A stretch of DNA of 64,000 nucleotides from Micromonospora orduensis (GCF_006228125.1 NZ_VDFY01000142.1:1-64000), one strand, 5' to 3'. Shown: positions 1 to 8,733, numbered from the stretch's first letter. Program-made: numbers and translations. The notes: generated by a model from the sequence alone, not told the origin.

Positions 1-815
1 GCCCCGAAGCGGATGGCCAGGTGCGCGGCGGACGGGCGGTGGGCCGGGTCGGCGGCGAGGCAGGCGAGGGTCAGCTCGGCGATGTCGGCGGGCAGGCCGG
101 CCACCCGCAGCGGCGGCACCGGCGTGCCCCGCCGGTGCACGTCGAGGGCGTCTTCCCAGCTCCGCACGGGCAGCGGCGCCTGCCCGGTGAGGGTGCGGTA
201 GAGCAGCGCGCCGAGGGCGTACACGTCGCTTGCCGGGTCTGGTGGGCCGGCGCTGAGGCGTTCCGGGGCGAAGTAGGCGGGGGTGCCCATCAGCGGCTCG
301 CCGGACTGGCTGTCGAGACCGCCGAGCGCTGCGATGCCGAAGTCCAGCACCTTGGCCCCGGTGTCGGTGAGCATGACGTTGCCCGGCTTCACGTCCCGGT
401 GCACCACCCCGATGCGGTGCGCGGCGGCGAGCGCGGCGGCGATCTGCCCGGCCACCCGGACCGCCTCGGGCCAGGGCAGCGGGCCGGTGCGCAGCCGGTC
501 GGCCAGGTTGTGCCCGTCGACCAGCTCCATGACCAGGTACGGGACGACGACGCCGCCGGCGAGGGTCGCCTCGGCGTAGTCGTACACCTGGGTGACGTGG
601 GGGTGGGTCAGCCGGGCGGCGGCGCGGGCCTCGCGTTGGATGGTGGCCCGCAGTTGCGGGTCGGCGGCGAGTTGCCCGGCGAGCACCTTGATGGCGACCG
701 GCCGGCCGAGCACCTCGTCGTCGGCCCGCCACACCTCGGACATGCCACCGAGACCGATCCGCTCGTGCAGTACGTAGCGGTCGTGGAGACGGAGGGTGGG
801 CGTGAAGGGTGACAT
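1..815 (-). CDS. Serine/threonine protein kinase, catalytic domain (3' part beyond window edge)
   Basis: Membrane- or cytosol-located Hanks-type kinase that would phosphorylate Ser/Thr residues of unknown partners. Read from ATG at 815, 271 codons are visible before the edge. The kinase core is complete in its signatures: glycine loop GLGGMSEV at residues 21-28, the ATP lysine K43 in VAIK, the catalytic loop HRDVKPGN at 139-146, DFG at 158-160, and the activation-segment end GTPAYFAPE. The C-terminal part, where actinobacterial kinases carry a transmembrane helix and PASTA or other sensor domains, lies outside the window, so the subtype cannot be named. It is oriented like the LacI gene upstream but separated from it by the small gene at 909-1103. 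Confidence 0.93.
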   Translation of the reverse strand, partial: MSPFTPTLRLHDRYVLHERIGLGGMSEVWRADDEVLGRPVAIKVLAGQLAADPQLRATIQREARAAARLTHPHVTQVYDYAEATLAGGVVVPYLVMELVDGHNLADRLRTGPLPWPEAVRVAGQIAAALAAAHRIGVVHRDVKPGNVMLTDTGAKVLDFGIAALGGLDSQSGEPLMGTPAYFAPERLSAGPPDPASDVYALGALLYRTLTGQAPLPVRSWEDALDVHRRGTPVPPLRVAGLPADIAELTLACLAADPAHRPSAAHLAIRFG

Positions 816-908
816 GGCTTCACCAGTCTGCCTGGCGAGTTGCCGCTCGACCACCCTGCGTGCCCGGGCCGGCACCGGTCGTCCCGCTCGTGCCCAAATG
901 GGCGGTGG

Positions 909-1103
909 TCAGGAGCAGCGGGGCAGCGGTCGGGGCTGGATCCGGTCGGCGAGCCGGCGTAGGGCGACGGCGGTCGCCTGCCGGGTCGGGGCGAGCAGCG
1001 GCCGGCGGGCGCGCTCGACCTGGACGGGGGCGTCCGGGCGGGCCGAGTTGACGTGTCGGCTCATGGCGTCGAGAGCGGTGACGTATCCGGTCGGGTATTC
1101 CAT
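909..1103 (-). CDS. Small hypothetical protein coupled to the LacI gene
   Basis: A 64-residue protein I do not recognise by function. Its ATG lies two bases after the TGA of the LacI gene, and a GAGGAGCTGACC ribosome site sits inside the last LacI codons, so translation is probably coupled. The N-terminus reads MEYPTGYVTALDAMSRHVNS; the rest is rich in Arg, Ala and Pro with no transmembrane stretch or Cys motif. It could be a small regulator or partner of the LacI protein, but nothing in the sequence proves it. The strong ribosome site and precise spacing are the main evidence that it is real. Confidence 0.6.
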   Translation of the reverse strand: MEYPTGYVTALDAMSRHVNSARPDAPVQVERARRPLLAPTRQATAVALRRLADRIQPRPLPRCS

Positions 1104-1105
1104 GG

Positions 1106-2170
1106 TCAGCTCCTCGGGACAGGTCCGGTGGAGGTCCGGACGACGAGTGCGGTGGGCAGCAGGACGTGGTTGGCCGCGGCGTCCGCGGGTGGGTCGAGCA
1201 GCAGTTCGGCGGCGATGCGGCCCTTCTCCTTCGCCGGTTGCCGGACGGTGGTGAGGCCGGCCGCCGCTGCTTCGGGGACGTCGTCGAAGCCGGTCACCGA
1301 CACCGGCGGGACTGGGCCGTCGGACCGCTGGGCCAGGACGTCCAGCACGCCGAGGGCGAGCACGTCGGAGCCGGCCAGCACGGCGGTCGGCGGGGCTGGC
1401 CCGTCGAACAGCCCGGCCACGGCGGCGGCCGCGGCCCGCCGGCTGTTGCCCGGGGCGTTGAGCAGCGTCAGCCCGGCCCAGTCGACGCCGACCTCGGCGA
1501 ACGCGTCGGCGAAGCCGGTGAGCCGGCCCCGGGTCGTCGGATGCCACACCTCCTGGGGGCCGGAGAGGGTGAGCGGCCCGGCCGGCGCGTCGGGCAGCAC
1601 CGCGTCGGCGAGCAGGGCCACCCGGCGGTGACCGAGACCGGCCACGTGCGCGGCGGCGCTGTACGCCGCGGCCCGCTCGTCGATGCCGACGAACCGTTCG
1701 TCCGCGCCGGCGTCGTCGCGGGGGGCGGTGCTGACGTACGGCAGGCCGCGCGCCCGGATGACGTCAAGCGCCCATTCCTCGTCGGCCACGCAGTAGACGC
1801 AGAAGCCGTCGACTGCGGCGTTCTCCACCGCCCGCCGGGCGTCGGTCTGCGCCTGGGGCAGCGGCACGAGCAGCATGCTGGTGCCGTGCCGCTCGGCGGC
1901 CTCGCCCACGCCGGCGAGGAAGCGGACCGCGAACGGGTCGGTGAAGGCGTACGAGAGTTGTGAGGTGAACAGCACCCCGATCGAGCCGACGAAGCCACGC
2001 CGCAGGGATCGCGCGGTGGGGTTGGGGCCGGGGTAGCCGAGCTGGCGGGCGGCGTCCAGGATCCGCTCGCGCAGGGCGGCGGAGAGCTGGTCGGGACGGC
2101 TGTACGCGTTGGACACGGTGCTGCGGGAGACGCCGACGGCGTCCGCCACGGCTTGCAGTGTTGGCTTCAC
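1106..2170 (-). CDS. LacI family transcriptional regulator
   Basis: DNA-binding repressor with a periplasmic-binding-protein-like ligand domain. The N-terminal helix-turn-helix is clear (TLQAVADAVGVSRSTVSNAY, about residues 3-22), followed by the hinge-helix region LGYPGPNPTARSLR and a sugar-binding-type effector domain from about residue 60 to the end. Length, 354 residues, is normal for the family. I place the start at the GTG at 2170 because a GAGGGG site lies five bases upstream; a GTG at 2176 is also open. Two palindromes directly upstream (2181-2209) overlap where its promoter should be, so it very likely represses itself. No sugar gene is adjacent except the small downstream gene, so the ligand is unknown. 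Confidence 0.92.
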   Translation of the reverse strand: MKPTLQAVADAVGVSRSTVSNAYSRPDQLSAALRERILDAARQLGYPGPNPTARSLRRGFVGSIGVLFTSQLSYAFTDPFAVRFLAGVGEAAERHGTSMLLVPLPQAQTDARRAVENAAVDGFCVYCVADEEWALDVIRARGLPYVSTAPRDDAGADERFVGIDERAAAYSAAAHVAGLGHRRVALLADAVLPDAPAGPLTLSGPQEVWHPTTRGRLTGFADAFAEVGVDWAGLTLLNAPGNSRRAAAAAVAGLFDGPAPPTAVLAGSDVLALGVLDVLAQRSDGPVPPVSVTGFDDVPEAAAAGLTTVRQPAKEKGRIAAELLLDPPADAAANHVLLPTALVVRTSTGPVPRS

Positions 2171-2180
2171 CGGCACCCCT

Positions 2181-2209
2181 CTGTATCGATTCAGACTGTA
2201 TCGATACAG
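2181..2209. promoter_or_regulatory. Tandem LacI-type operators
   Basis: Two 14-base sites one base apart: CTGTATCGATTCAG at 2181-2194 (one mismatch to symmetry) and CTGTATCGATACAG at 2196-2209 (a perfect palindrome). The central CG and the form fit LacI-family operators. They lie 11 bases before the regulator's start, so binding would block its own transcription or early translation. Confidence 0.75.
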
Positions 2210-2279
2210 AGACTAGCTCGACGGGTCGGCGGCGGTCAATACGACAGGCCCGCGAACGTTACGGCGCCGCGGGCAGGGG

Positions 2280-3167
2280 TCACGCCTGGTAGTGCTCCTC
2301 CAGCAGCCGCCCGAGGATCTCCGGCGTACGCTCCGGCGGCTCGGCCTCGACGCAGAGCCGTTCCATCGCGACCGCGTAATACTCCAGGTCGTCGCGCTTG
2401 TCCAGGTAGATCGCGCTTGTCAACTGTTCGATGTAGACGATGTCGGGCAGTTCCTGGTCACCGAAGCGCAGGATGGTGAAGGCGCCACCGGCCGCGGCGT
2501 GCCCTCCGGCGGCGAACGGGATGACCTGGAGGCGGATGTGCGGTGACTTGGTCGCCTCGATGAGCGCGGTGAGCTGGCCACGCATCACCTCGGCACCGCC
2601 GATCGGACGACGCAGTGCCGCCTCGTCCACCACGGCCCAGAGCTGCGGCGGCCTGTCCCGGTGCAGCAACTGTTGGCGCTGCATCCGCAGCGAGACCCGC
2701 CTGTCGATCTCGGCGGAGCCGGCGGTGCCGTGCCCGAGCAGGACGACCGCGCGAGCGTACTCCCGGGTCTGCAACAGCCCGGGGACGAACTGCACCTCGT
2801 AGCTACGGATCAGCGCGGCCGCCGCCTCCAGGCCCAGATACGACTGGAACCAGCTGGGCAGCACGTCGCCGTAGCGGTGCCACCAGCCGGGGCTGTTGGC
2901 GTCCCGCGCGAGCTTGAGCAGCGCCTCGCGCTCACCCTCGTCGGTGACGCCGTAGAGGGTGAGCAGGTCGGCCACGTCGCGTTCCTTGAAGCCGACGCGG
3001 CCCAACTCCATCCGACTGATCTTGGATTCGGAGGATCTGATCTCCCAGCCGGCGCCCTCCCGGGTCACCCCGCTGGACTCCCGCAGCCGGCGCAGTTGGG
3101 AGCCGAGCAGCATGCGCAGCACGGTGGGCCCGGTTGTCGGGCCTCCCTCGGCGGGAACCATCGTCAC
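2280..3167 (-). CDS. Helix-turn-helix regulator with DUF5753 (Scr1 family)
   Basis: Actinobacterial regulator of the type that pairs with DUF397 proteins, sometimes described as toxin-antitoxin-like. An XRE-type helix-turn-helix occupies about residues 17-70 (LGSQLRRLRESSGVTREGAG), followed by the DUF5753 domain with the hallmark VPGLLQTREYAR and a C-terminal LDKRDDLEYY segment. I prefer the GTG at 3167, seven bases after GGAGG; the ATG at 3161 is the alternative. A DUF397 gene lies 126 bases upstream on the same strand, so the two probably work together. Target genes are unknown. Confidence 0.88.
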   Translation of the reverse strand: MTMVPAEGGPTTGPTVLRMLLGSQLRRLRESSGVTREGAGWEIRSSESKISRMELGRVGFKERDVADLLTLYGVTDEGEREALLKLARDANSPGWWHRYGDVLPSWFQSYLGLEAAAALIRSYEVQFVPGLLQTREYARAVVLLGHGTAGSAEIDRRVSLRMQRQQLLHRDRPPQLWAVVDEAALRRPIGGAEVMRGQLTALIEATKSPHIRLQVIPFAAGGHAAAGGAFTILRFGDQELPDIVYIEQLTSAIYLDKRDDLEYYAVAMERLCVEAEPPERTPEILGRLLEEHYQA

Positions 3168-3293
3168 GTGCGGACCTCCGGATACCGACCTCGCGGACGG
3201 GAACCCGGCCCGACCGACGTGTAAGCATGCCATGGACCGACAGTGAGGTGAACTCCTCCGGACCGGTGATTCGGATCGGCCCGGGAGGGGCGG

Positions 3294-3533
3294 TCAGTTG
3301 ATCAGATGGTCGAAGTCGCCGTCCCGCGCGCCGAGCACGAACGCGGCGATCTCGTCCACTGTGTAGATCAGCGCCGGTCCCTCCGGATGTCGGGAGTTGC
3401 GGACCGCGATGCCGGCTCCCCCGGGCAGTTCGGCGAGTTCGACACAGTTGCCGCTGGGGTTGCTGCGACGACTCTTCTGCCAGGTCAACGGGGGCAACTG
3501 ATGGATCGGCACACCATTCGGTGGCTGCTGCAT
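3294..3533 (-). CDS. DUF397 domain protein
   Basis: A 79-residue protein of the DUF397 family, which accompanies Scr1/DUF5753 regulators across actinobacteria. The family signature is plain: WQKSRRSNPSGNCVELAELP, then GIAVRNSRHPEGPALIYT and a terminal DEIAAFVLGARDGDFD. It precedes the regulator at 2280-3167 on the same strand. DUF397 proteins are thought to act with that regulator, in a toxin-antitoxin-like or developmental role; their biochemical activity is not established. The ribosome site is weak. Confidence 0.88.
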   Translation of the reverse strand: MQQPPNGVPIHQLPPLTWQKSRRSNPSGNCVELAELPGGAGIAVRNSRHPEGPALIYTVDEIAAFVLGARDGDFDHLIN

Positions 3534-3786
3534 GAGGAAGTCTTTCTGCTCACGAGCCCGCCGGTGCCCGTGGGAGGAGCGGTGACGGCGAGGGGTGCGG
3601 TAGCGACGTCGGACGATTCTGCACGTGCATCTGCTATTGCATCTGCACCGGACGGCGAGCATGATAACGCACGTGAATGGTGCGCATCCGTTCACGTTGA
3701 GTAACCCTGGGCTGGGCAACCACCAGGGGAAACGGGCCCGGCATGGTGTGCGCCGCGTCGGCCGGAGACTGGAGGCGGTCGCGCTG

Positions 3787-4449
3787 ATGGGAGGGCTCCT
3801 GCCGGATCCGATGAGTGTCGCCTCCGGCATCTGCGCGGCGGGTGCGCTGCTCTCCTCCTGGCAGTTGCGTCGCAGGGCGGTGCGCGCCGAGGCCGAGATC
3901 GGGCACCTCCAGGCCGAGCTGGCCGCCGAGCGGCACGCGGCCAGCCACGACCCGCTGACCGGCCTGCCCAACCGGCGCGCCTTCTACCGCCTCGCGGCCG
4001 CCCTGCTCACCGACGCGGCCGGGGAGCCGCTGATCGCCGTCGTGCTCGACCTGGACGACTTCAAGCAGATCAACGACCGGTACGGTCACGCCGCCGGCGA
4101 CCAGGTGTTGATCAGCGTGGCCGAGCGGCTGGCCGGGTTCGCTGGCGACAACCTGGTCGCCCGCCTGGGCGGGGACGAGTTCGCCGGGCTGCTCGCCAGC
4201 CCCACCATCGACCGGCGGTGGATCGACCACGCCACGCGACGGCTCAGCGAGACCGTCGCCGCGCCGATCCGGCTGGCCGGATGCAGCGTGCGGGTGACCG
4301 CCTCCGTCGGGCTCGCGCCGGTGACCGGCCCGGCTCAGCTCACCGACGCGCTCAGTCGCGCCGACGCGGCCATGTACCAGGCGAAGAGCCTCGGCGGCGC
4401 CCGTTCACCCCGGCAGCTCGTCGACAGCGTCCCGCTGGCCGAGCACTGA
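3787..4449 (+). CDS. Diguanylate cyclase (GGDEF domain)
   Basis: Would make the second messenger cyclic di-GMP from two GTP. From ATG at 3787 the protein has 220 residues: a short hydrophobic N-terminus (about residues 8-24, possible membrane segment), a helical linker to about 50, and one GGDEF domain with DPLTGLPNRRAF at 55-66 and the active signature GGDEF at 128-132. The RxxD inhibitory site usually five residues before GGDEF is not present, so product feedback at that site is unlikely. There is no EAL domain. The start is uncertain because the frame is open further upstream; GGAGG lies 11 bases before the chosen ATG. Confidence 0.88.
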   Translation: MGGLLPDPMSVASGICAAGALLSSWQLRRRAVRAEAEIGHLQAELAAERHAASHDPLTGLPNRRAFYRLAAALLTDAAGEPLIAVVLDLDDFKQINDRYGHAAGDQVLISVAERLAGFAGDNLVARLGGDEFAGLLASPTIDRRWIDHATRRLSETVAAPIRLAGCSVRVTASVGLAPVTGPAQLTDALSRADAAMYQAKSLGGARSPRQLVDSVPLAEH

Positions 4450-4467
4450 GCCACCAGAGCGGCGCGG

Positions 4468-5457
4468 TCACCGCCGGTCGAGGTCGCCCAGCGCCACCTC
4501 GGCGAGGGTGACGAGGCCGTCCGCCGACACCAGTCCCCGCACGATCCGGCCCGCGAAGGCCCGCTCGGCCTCGTCAGCGCCCGGATCCAGGGCCTGGCGG
4601 GTCCAGTCGCTGAGATCGTCGAGCGCGCGGACCGCGAGGAACCAGGCCAGCCGCGTCGGATCCACGTCGGTCCCGCCGTAGCCGGCGAGCACCGCCTTCC
4701 GCTGCTCGGCGGTGACCGGCGCGAAGGCGAGCACCCCACCGGTGACGAACATCAGGTCGCACTCGGGTAGGGCGAGCACCGCGTCGTCCCAGTCGATCAG
4801 CCAGACCTGACCGTCCGGGCCGAGCAGCAGGTTGCCCAGGTGCGGATCGCCGTGGCAGACCACAGGCGTCCCCGGCCGCTGGTCGGCGGCGAGGCGTTCG
4901 ACCGAGCGGGTCAGGAGGGACACCTGGTCGGCCGCCGCCGACCAGACCGCCGCCAGTTCGGCGGCCACCGGATCCGGTGCCGGGTCGCGCAGCCGTCGCG
5001 CCACCGCCCGGGTCGCGGCAACGATCCGGGGGTACGCGGACCCGCCGCGCGGCAGCAGCCGCGCCAGCTCGTCGGTGACCGGTACGCCGTGCACCGCCGC
5101 CAGCACCTCGCCGTACGAGCGCCAGTGCGCAGCGGTCATCGGACCGTCGAGCGCCCGGGTGTCGGAGACCCACGGCACCACCGTGAGGCGGCGGCCGTCG
5201 CGGTCGGCCCACAACCGCCCGCTCCGGGTACGCAGCGGCGCGGGAATGCCCGGCACCCCCTGCCCGACGAGGTACGCGGCCACGACCAACCCTGCCGAGG
5301 TGCCGCCCCCGCTGAGTTTGACGGCGTACCGGGCTCCGTCGACGGCTCGCGCCCGCCACAGTTGGGCGTACTGGTCGGCGCCGTGGGTGACGGCGTCCAT
5401 CGTGGTCACGTCGAGGCCGAAGTCGGTACGGACCCAGTCGGCCACCTCGGGAGACAT
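4468..5457 (-). CDS. Phosphotransferase of the APH / choline kinase fold
   Basis: A small-molecule kinase of the aminoglycoside phosphotransferase-like fold. It has 329 residues from ATG at 5457. The Brenner motif HGDPHLGNLL lies at 202-211 with the catalytic Asp at 204, and the metal-binding IDWDD at 221-225. The N-lobe shows YAVKLSGGG around residue 44, with the ATP lysine. Sequence alone cannot separate antibiotic, homoserine or sugar kinases; the gene stands alone, converging with the diguanylate cyclase gene, so no pathway is suggested. Confidence 0.85.
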   Translation of the reverse strand: MSPEVADWVRTDFGLDVTTMDAVTHGADQYAQLWRARAVDGARYAVKLSGGGTSAGLVVAAYLVGQGVPGIPAPLRTRSGRLWADRDGRRLTVVPWVSDTRALDGPMTAAHWRSYGEVLAAVHGVPVTDELARLLPRGGSAYPRIVAATRAVARRLRDPAPDPVAAELAAVWSAAADQVSLLTRSVERLAADQRPGTPVVCHGDPHLGNLLLGPDGQVWLIDWDDAVLALPECDLMFVTGGVLAFAPVTAEQRKAVLAGYGGTDVDPTRLAWFLAVRALDDLSDWTRQALDPGADEAERAFAGRIVRGLVSADGLVTLAEVALGDLDRR

Positions 5458-5656
5458 GCGCACACCCTGCCACCGGGTGGATGGCCGTCCCACCGAATAA
5501 CCGCTCGGTGCGGGGTGGCAGCGACACAAGGGCGACGTTTGCCGCTTTTCTCCTGTTGCGTGCGGTGCCCGTTGGTCAGGCCGGTCCGGGTGATTCGGGC
5601 CGGCGGCCGGGTATGGGGTGACGGTCAGCCCGCACGACGGCCAGAGAGGAACAGAC

Positions 5657-6307
5657 GTGGCGAGCATCCGCGCCCTCGTACTCAACTGCACCCTCAAGCC
5701 GTCACCGGCCCCGTCCAGCGCCGAACAGCTCGGCCGGGAGGTCCTGACCGAGCTGGCCAACCAGGGCGTGGACGGCGAAATGGTCCGGGTCGTCGACCAC
5801 GATGTGCGCTTCGGGGTGTCCACCGACGAGGGGCACGGCGACGGCTGGCCCGCGATCCGCGCCAAACTGCTGGCCGCCCAGATCCTCGTCATCGCCACGC
5901 CGATCTGGCTCGGTCAGCCGTCCAGCGTCTGCAAGATGGTCCTCGAACGCCTCGACGCCGAACTCTCCGAGACCGACGCCGAGGGTCGACTCCTGACCTA
6001 CGACAAGGTGGCAGGCGTCGCCGTCGTGGGCAACGAGGACGGCGCACACCACACCATCGGCCAGGTGCAGCAGGCGCTCAACGAGGTGGGCTTCACCTGC
6101 CCCGCCGCCGGAGCGACCTACTGGGTCGGCGAAGCACTGCACAAGGTGGACTACCGCGACGCCGGCCCGAAGGACGAGACCACCGGCCGTACGACGAAGG
6201 CCCTCGCCCTCAACAGCGCGCACCTGGCACGGCTGCTCGCCGAACAGCCGTACCCGCCGCCGGACGCGCGCGGCGCCGCGGTCGGCCCGAGCCGCGAACC
6301 GGCCTGA
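5657..6307 (+). CDS. Flavodoxin-like NAD(P)H-dependent FMN reductase family protein
   Basis: Cytosolic FMN-binding reductase of the NADPH-dependent FMN reductase group, 216 residues. The first strand ALVLNCTLKPSPAPSS matches the phosphate-binding loop position of the family, and ATPIWLGQPSSVCKMVLERL corresponds to the second conserved loop that holds the flavin ring. The GTG at 5657 is chosen because AGAGAGGA ends six bases before it. The gene stands alone between two minus-strand genes. The substrate, quinone, azo dye or another acceptor, cannot be told. Confidence 0.85.
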   Translation: MASIRALVLNCTLKPSPAPSSAEQLGREVLTELANQGVDGEMVRVVDHDVRFGVSTDEGHGDGWPAIRAKLLAAQILVIATPIWLGQPSSVCKMVLERLDAELSETDAEGRLLTYDKVAGVAVVGNEDGAHHTIGQVQQALNEVGFTCPAAGATYWVGEALHKVDYRDAGPKDETTGRTTKALALNSAHLARLLAEQPYPPPDARGAAVGPSREPA

Positions 6308-6314
6308 CGGAGGG

Positions 6315-6806
6315 TCAGCGCCAGCCGTAGCCGGCGCGCAGGGCCTGCCCGACCCGCTCGAACCGGGGCCGGTCCAGGATGGCACCCTCGCGGCGGATGC
6401 TGTCCTCGCGCATGGTGAGCACCCGGTCGAGCCGTACCCAGCTCGGCCGGTTGTCCCGGTCCCACTCGCCGGGGCCCAGCGCCAACCAGTGCCGCTGCCC
6501 GTCCCGTTCGCTCTGGCTGGACAGCATCAACCCGAACAGCGTCCGGCTGTGCCGCCCGACCACCAGCACCGGCCGGTCCTTGCCCTGCCGAGGGTCGTCC
6601 TCGTACGGCACCCAGGTCCAGACGATCTCGCCGGGGTCGGCCTGGCCGTCCCGCTCCGGGGCGTACGTCAGCTCCCGCCGCTGCAGGGCGCTCACCTGGC
6701 GACGGCGGGCCACCTGCGCCGGACCCGGCCCGGTACGACGGGGTGACGGGATCACCGCGCCGACCCGGGAGATGCGCGCCGCCACGTTCCTCAACAGTCC
6801 AGCCAC
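6315..6806 (-). CDS. PemK/MazF-like toxin family protein with N-terminal extension
   Basis: Resembles the PemK/MazF endoribonuclease fold: PGEIVWTWVPYEDDPRQGKDRPVLVV is split across residues 60-86 and matches the first strands of the family, with the DRPVLVV segment typical. About 55 basic residues precede the domain, longer than in a classical 110-residue MazF, and no antitoxin gene lies beside it. Many such long actinobacterial members are annotated as PemK-like and may not be active toxins. The start is GTG at 6806, without a strong ribosome site. Confidence 0.75.
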   Translation of the reverse strand: MAGLLRNVAARISRVGAVIPSPRRTGPGPAQVARRRQVSALQRRELTYAPERDGQADPGEIVWTWVPYEDDPRQGKDRPVLVVGRHSRTLFGLMLSSQSERDGQRHWLALGPGEWDRDNRPSWVRLDRVLTMREDSIRREGAILDRPRFERVGQALRAGYGWR

Positions 6807-6869
6807 GGCGGGCAGCCTACCGGCCACGGCGGCGCACCGGCGCGGGCGGTGCTGCGGCAGACTGGCCCG

Positions 6870-7385
6870 ATGAGCGAGCTGCCCGACGACCTGCCGATCC
6901 TCGAACGGCGTGCCGTGCGGGTGGTGGTCCTCGACGACACCGACCGGATACTGCTGTTCCACACCCGCGACCCGGACCATCCCCGGCTGGGCACCTGGTG
7001 GGAGCTGCCCGGCGGCGGTATGGACGCCGGGGAGACCTACCGCGACACGGCCGTGCGGGAGCTGCGCGAGGAGACGGGCCTCGTCGTCCCCGCCGACCAG
7101 ATCGGCGAGCCGACCTGGCGGCGACGGGCCAGTTTCCTGCACCGGCAGGTGCGGCACGTCCAGGACGAGGTTGTCGTCACGGTACGACTGAGGGGCCCCG
7201 GCCCGGACGTGGACGAGGCGCACCGGCTCGACTACGAACTGGAGGACTACTTCGGCTTCCGCTGGTGGCCGCTGCCGGAGGTGGTGGCCAGTCCGGAACG
7301 CTTCTACCCCGGCCAACTCCCCCGGCTGATCAGCGGCTTCCTGGCCGGAGAGGAGATCGACGAGCCCTTCGAGCTGTGGTCGTGA
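6870..7385 (+). CDS. Nudix hydrolase
   Basis: Hydrolyses a nucleoside diphosphate linked to another group; substrate unknown. The Nudix box is complete: GGGMDAGETYRDTAVRELRE followed by EETGL, about residues 49-72 of 171. ATG at 6870 is used; the ribosome site is poor and a weak CAGACT hexamer lies six bases upstream, so the message may be leaderless. The next gene starts one to thirty bases later, so the two are probably transcribed together. Confidence 0.88.
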   Translation: MSELPDDLPILERRAVRVVVLDDTDRILLFHTRDPDHPRLGTWWELPGGGMDAGETYRDTAVRELREETGLVVPADQIGEPTWRRRASFLHRQVRHVQDEVVVTVRLRGPGPDVDEAHRLDYELEDYFGFRWWPLPEVVASPERFYPGQLPRLISGFLAGEEIDEPFELWS

Positions 7386-7411
7386 AGCCGGCCGGCGGGC
7401 AGAGTGGAGGC

Positions 7412-8650
7412 ATGACGACCGACCTGCACGGGCCGCTGGCCGCGTACGCCGCGCGGTTGCACACCACGATCGGCGACCGGCACCACGTCGCCTCGCCGCT
7501 CGGAGCCTGGCTGCTGCTCGCGCTGGCCGCCGCGACCGGACCCGACCGGGCCGACCGCCCCCTCGCCGAGGCGCTCACCGACGCCCTGGGCACCGACCTG
7601 GCCAGCGCCGCCGCGACGGCCCGCGCGCTGCTCGACGCGCCGCACCCGCTTGTCGCGTCCGCCACCGCGCTGTGGCACCGGCCCGGTCAGGGTGACGGCG
7701 GACCGGCCGACTGGCGGGCCGCCCTGCCCACGACGACCGAGGTCGGCGCGCTGCCAGACCAGGCCGGGTTGGACGCCTGGGCGCGCGAGCACACGCTCGG
7801 CCTGATCGAGCGGTTCCCGCTGAACGTCGGGCCGGACGTGGTGCTGGCCCTCGCCAGCGCCCTGGCCACCCGCATCTCCTGGGCCGAGCCGTTCGACGTC
7901 GCCGACGCCCGCGCGTTCGGAGCGGACAGCCCCTGGGCACGCCGGCTGCGCCGCGCGCTGCGCACCCCGGACCACGGTCACCGATGCGCCATCGCGACGA
8001 CCCCGGAGGCCGGCGAGGTGATCACGCACGCCGCGTCGGCCCAGGTGGACGACGGCGGCGGCCTGGTCGTCCTCTCGGTGGCCGCCGCGCCGCAGGTGCC
8101 GGCGGCCGATGTGCTGGCCGCCGCGTACCGGATCAGCGCCGGCGCGGCCGACGGCGCGCAACCGGCCGGTCACCGCTCGCTGTTCGACCTGCCGCTCGGT
8201 GACGCTCCCCTCTGGACGGTGCGCGAGGAGAGGGTACGGACCCGCGCCCGCGACGGCCGCGAGGAACGGCACACGGCCGTGCTGCCCTGCTGGTCGGCAC
8301 GCAGCGAACACGACCTGACCGGGCCGGCGCTCGGCTTCGCCGCCGCGTCGGCGACCCTGGCAAAGGCACTGGCCCTGCCGGTACGGAGCTTCGAGGCGCG
8401 GCAGGTGGCGATGGCGCGGTTCGGGCGGTACGGCTTCGAGGCGGCGGCCGTCACCGGCATGTTCGGGCTGACGAGCCTGCCGCCGGAGGGTGTCCGCCGC
8501 ACCGCCGAACTGCGCTTCGGCCACCCGTACGCGGTGGTCGCCGTCGCCACCGACCGGCGCTCCGACGGGACCACCGGACCGTGGCACGGCGTGCCGGTCT
8601 TCTCCGCCTGGATCGCCGAGCCCGAGGAACTACCCGACGCCGACGCATAG
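7412..8650 (+). CDS. Serpin-like protein
   Basis: A 412-residue protein with the outline of a serpin (protease inhibitor fold). SPLGAWLLLALAAATG near residue 30 fits the first serpin helices, VLALASALATRISWAEPFD near 150 fits the strand that in serpins reads like NAIYFKGTWAEPF, and the C-terminus HPYAVVAVATDR then PVFSAWIAEPEE fits the last strands. No signal peptide is visible, so it would act inside the cell. The reactive loop is not clear, so inhibition is not proven. ATG at 7412 is used; a GTG at 7382 overlapping the Nudix stop as GTGA is an alternative that would couple the two genes. Confidence 0.7.
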   Translation: MTTDLHGPLAAYAARLHTTIGDRHHVASPLGAWLLLALAAATGPDRADRPLAEALTDALGTDLASAAATARALLDAPHPLVASATALWHRPGQGDGGPADWRAALPTTTEVGALPDQAGLDAWAREHTLGLIERFPLNVGPDVVLALASALATRISWAEPFDVADARAFGADSPWARRLRRALRTPDHGHRCAIATTPEAGEVITHAASAQVDDGGGLVVLSVAAAPQVPAADVLAAAYRISAGAADGAQPAGHRSLFDLPLGDAPLWTVREERVRTRARDGREERHTAVLPCWSARSEHDLTGPALGFAAASATLAKALALPVRSFEARQVAMARFGRYGFEAAAVTGMFGLTSLPPEGVRRTAELRFGHPYAVVAVATDRRSDGTTGPWHGVPVFSAWIAEPEELPDADA

Positions 8651-8679
8651 CCGCCCGCATGATCAACTCAACGTCGGCC

Positions 8680-8716
8680 ATGTGGCGGTATCCGGGCCAC
8701 GCGGACACCGCCACAT
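8680..8716. terminator. Bidirectional terminator-like hairpin
   Basis: Arms of 14 bases (8680-8693 and 8703-8716, one mismatch) around a nine-base loop, placed between the converging serpin-like and Nudix genes. There is no U tract, as is usual in GC-rich actinobacteria. Confidence 0.6.
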
Positions 8717-8733
8717 CGCCGATACGGAGTCGA

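Noticed and set aside
6315..6806. Calling the PemK-like gene part of a toxin-antitoxin pair
   Set aside because: No antitoxin-like gene lies directly upstream or downstream; the neighbours are a flavodoxin-like reductase and a Nudix hydrolase.
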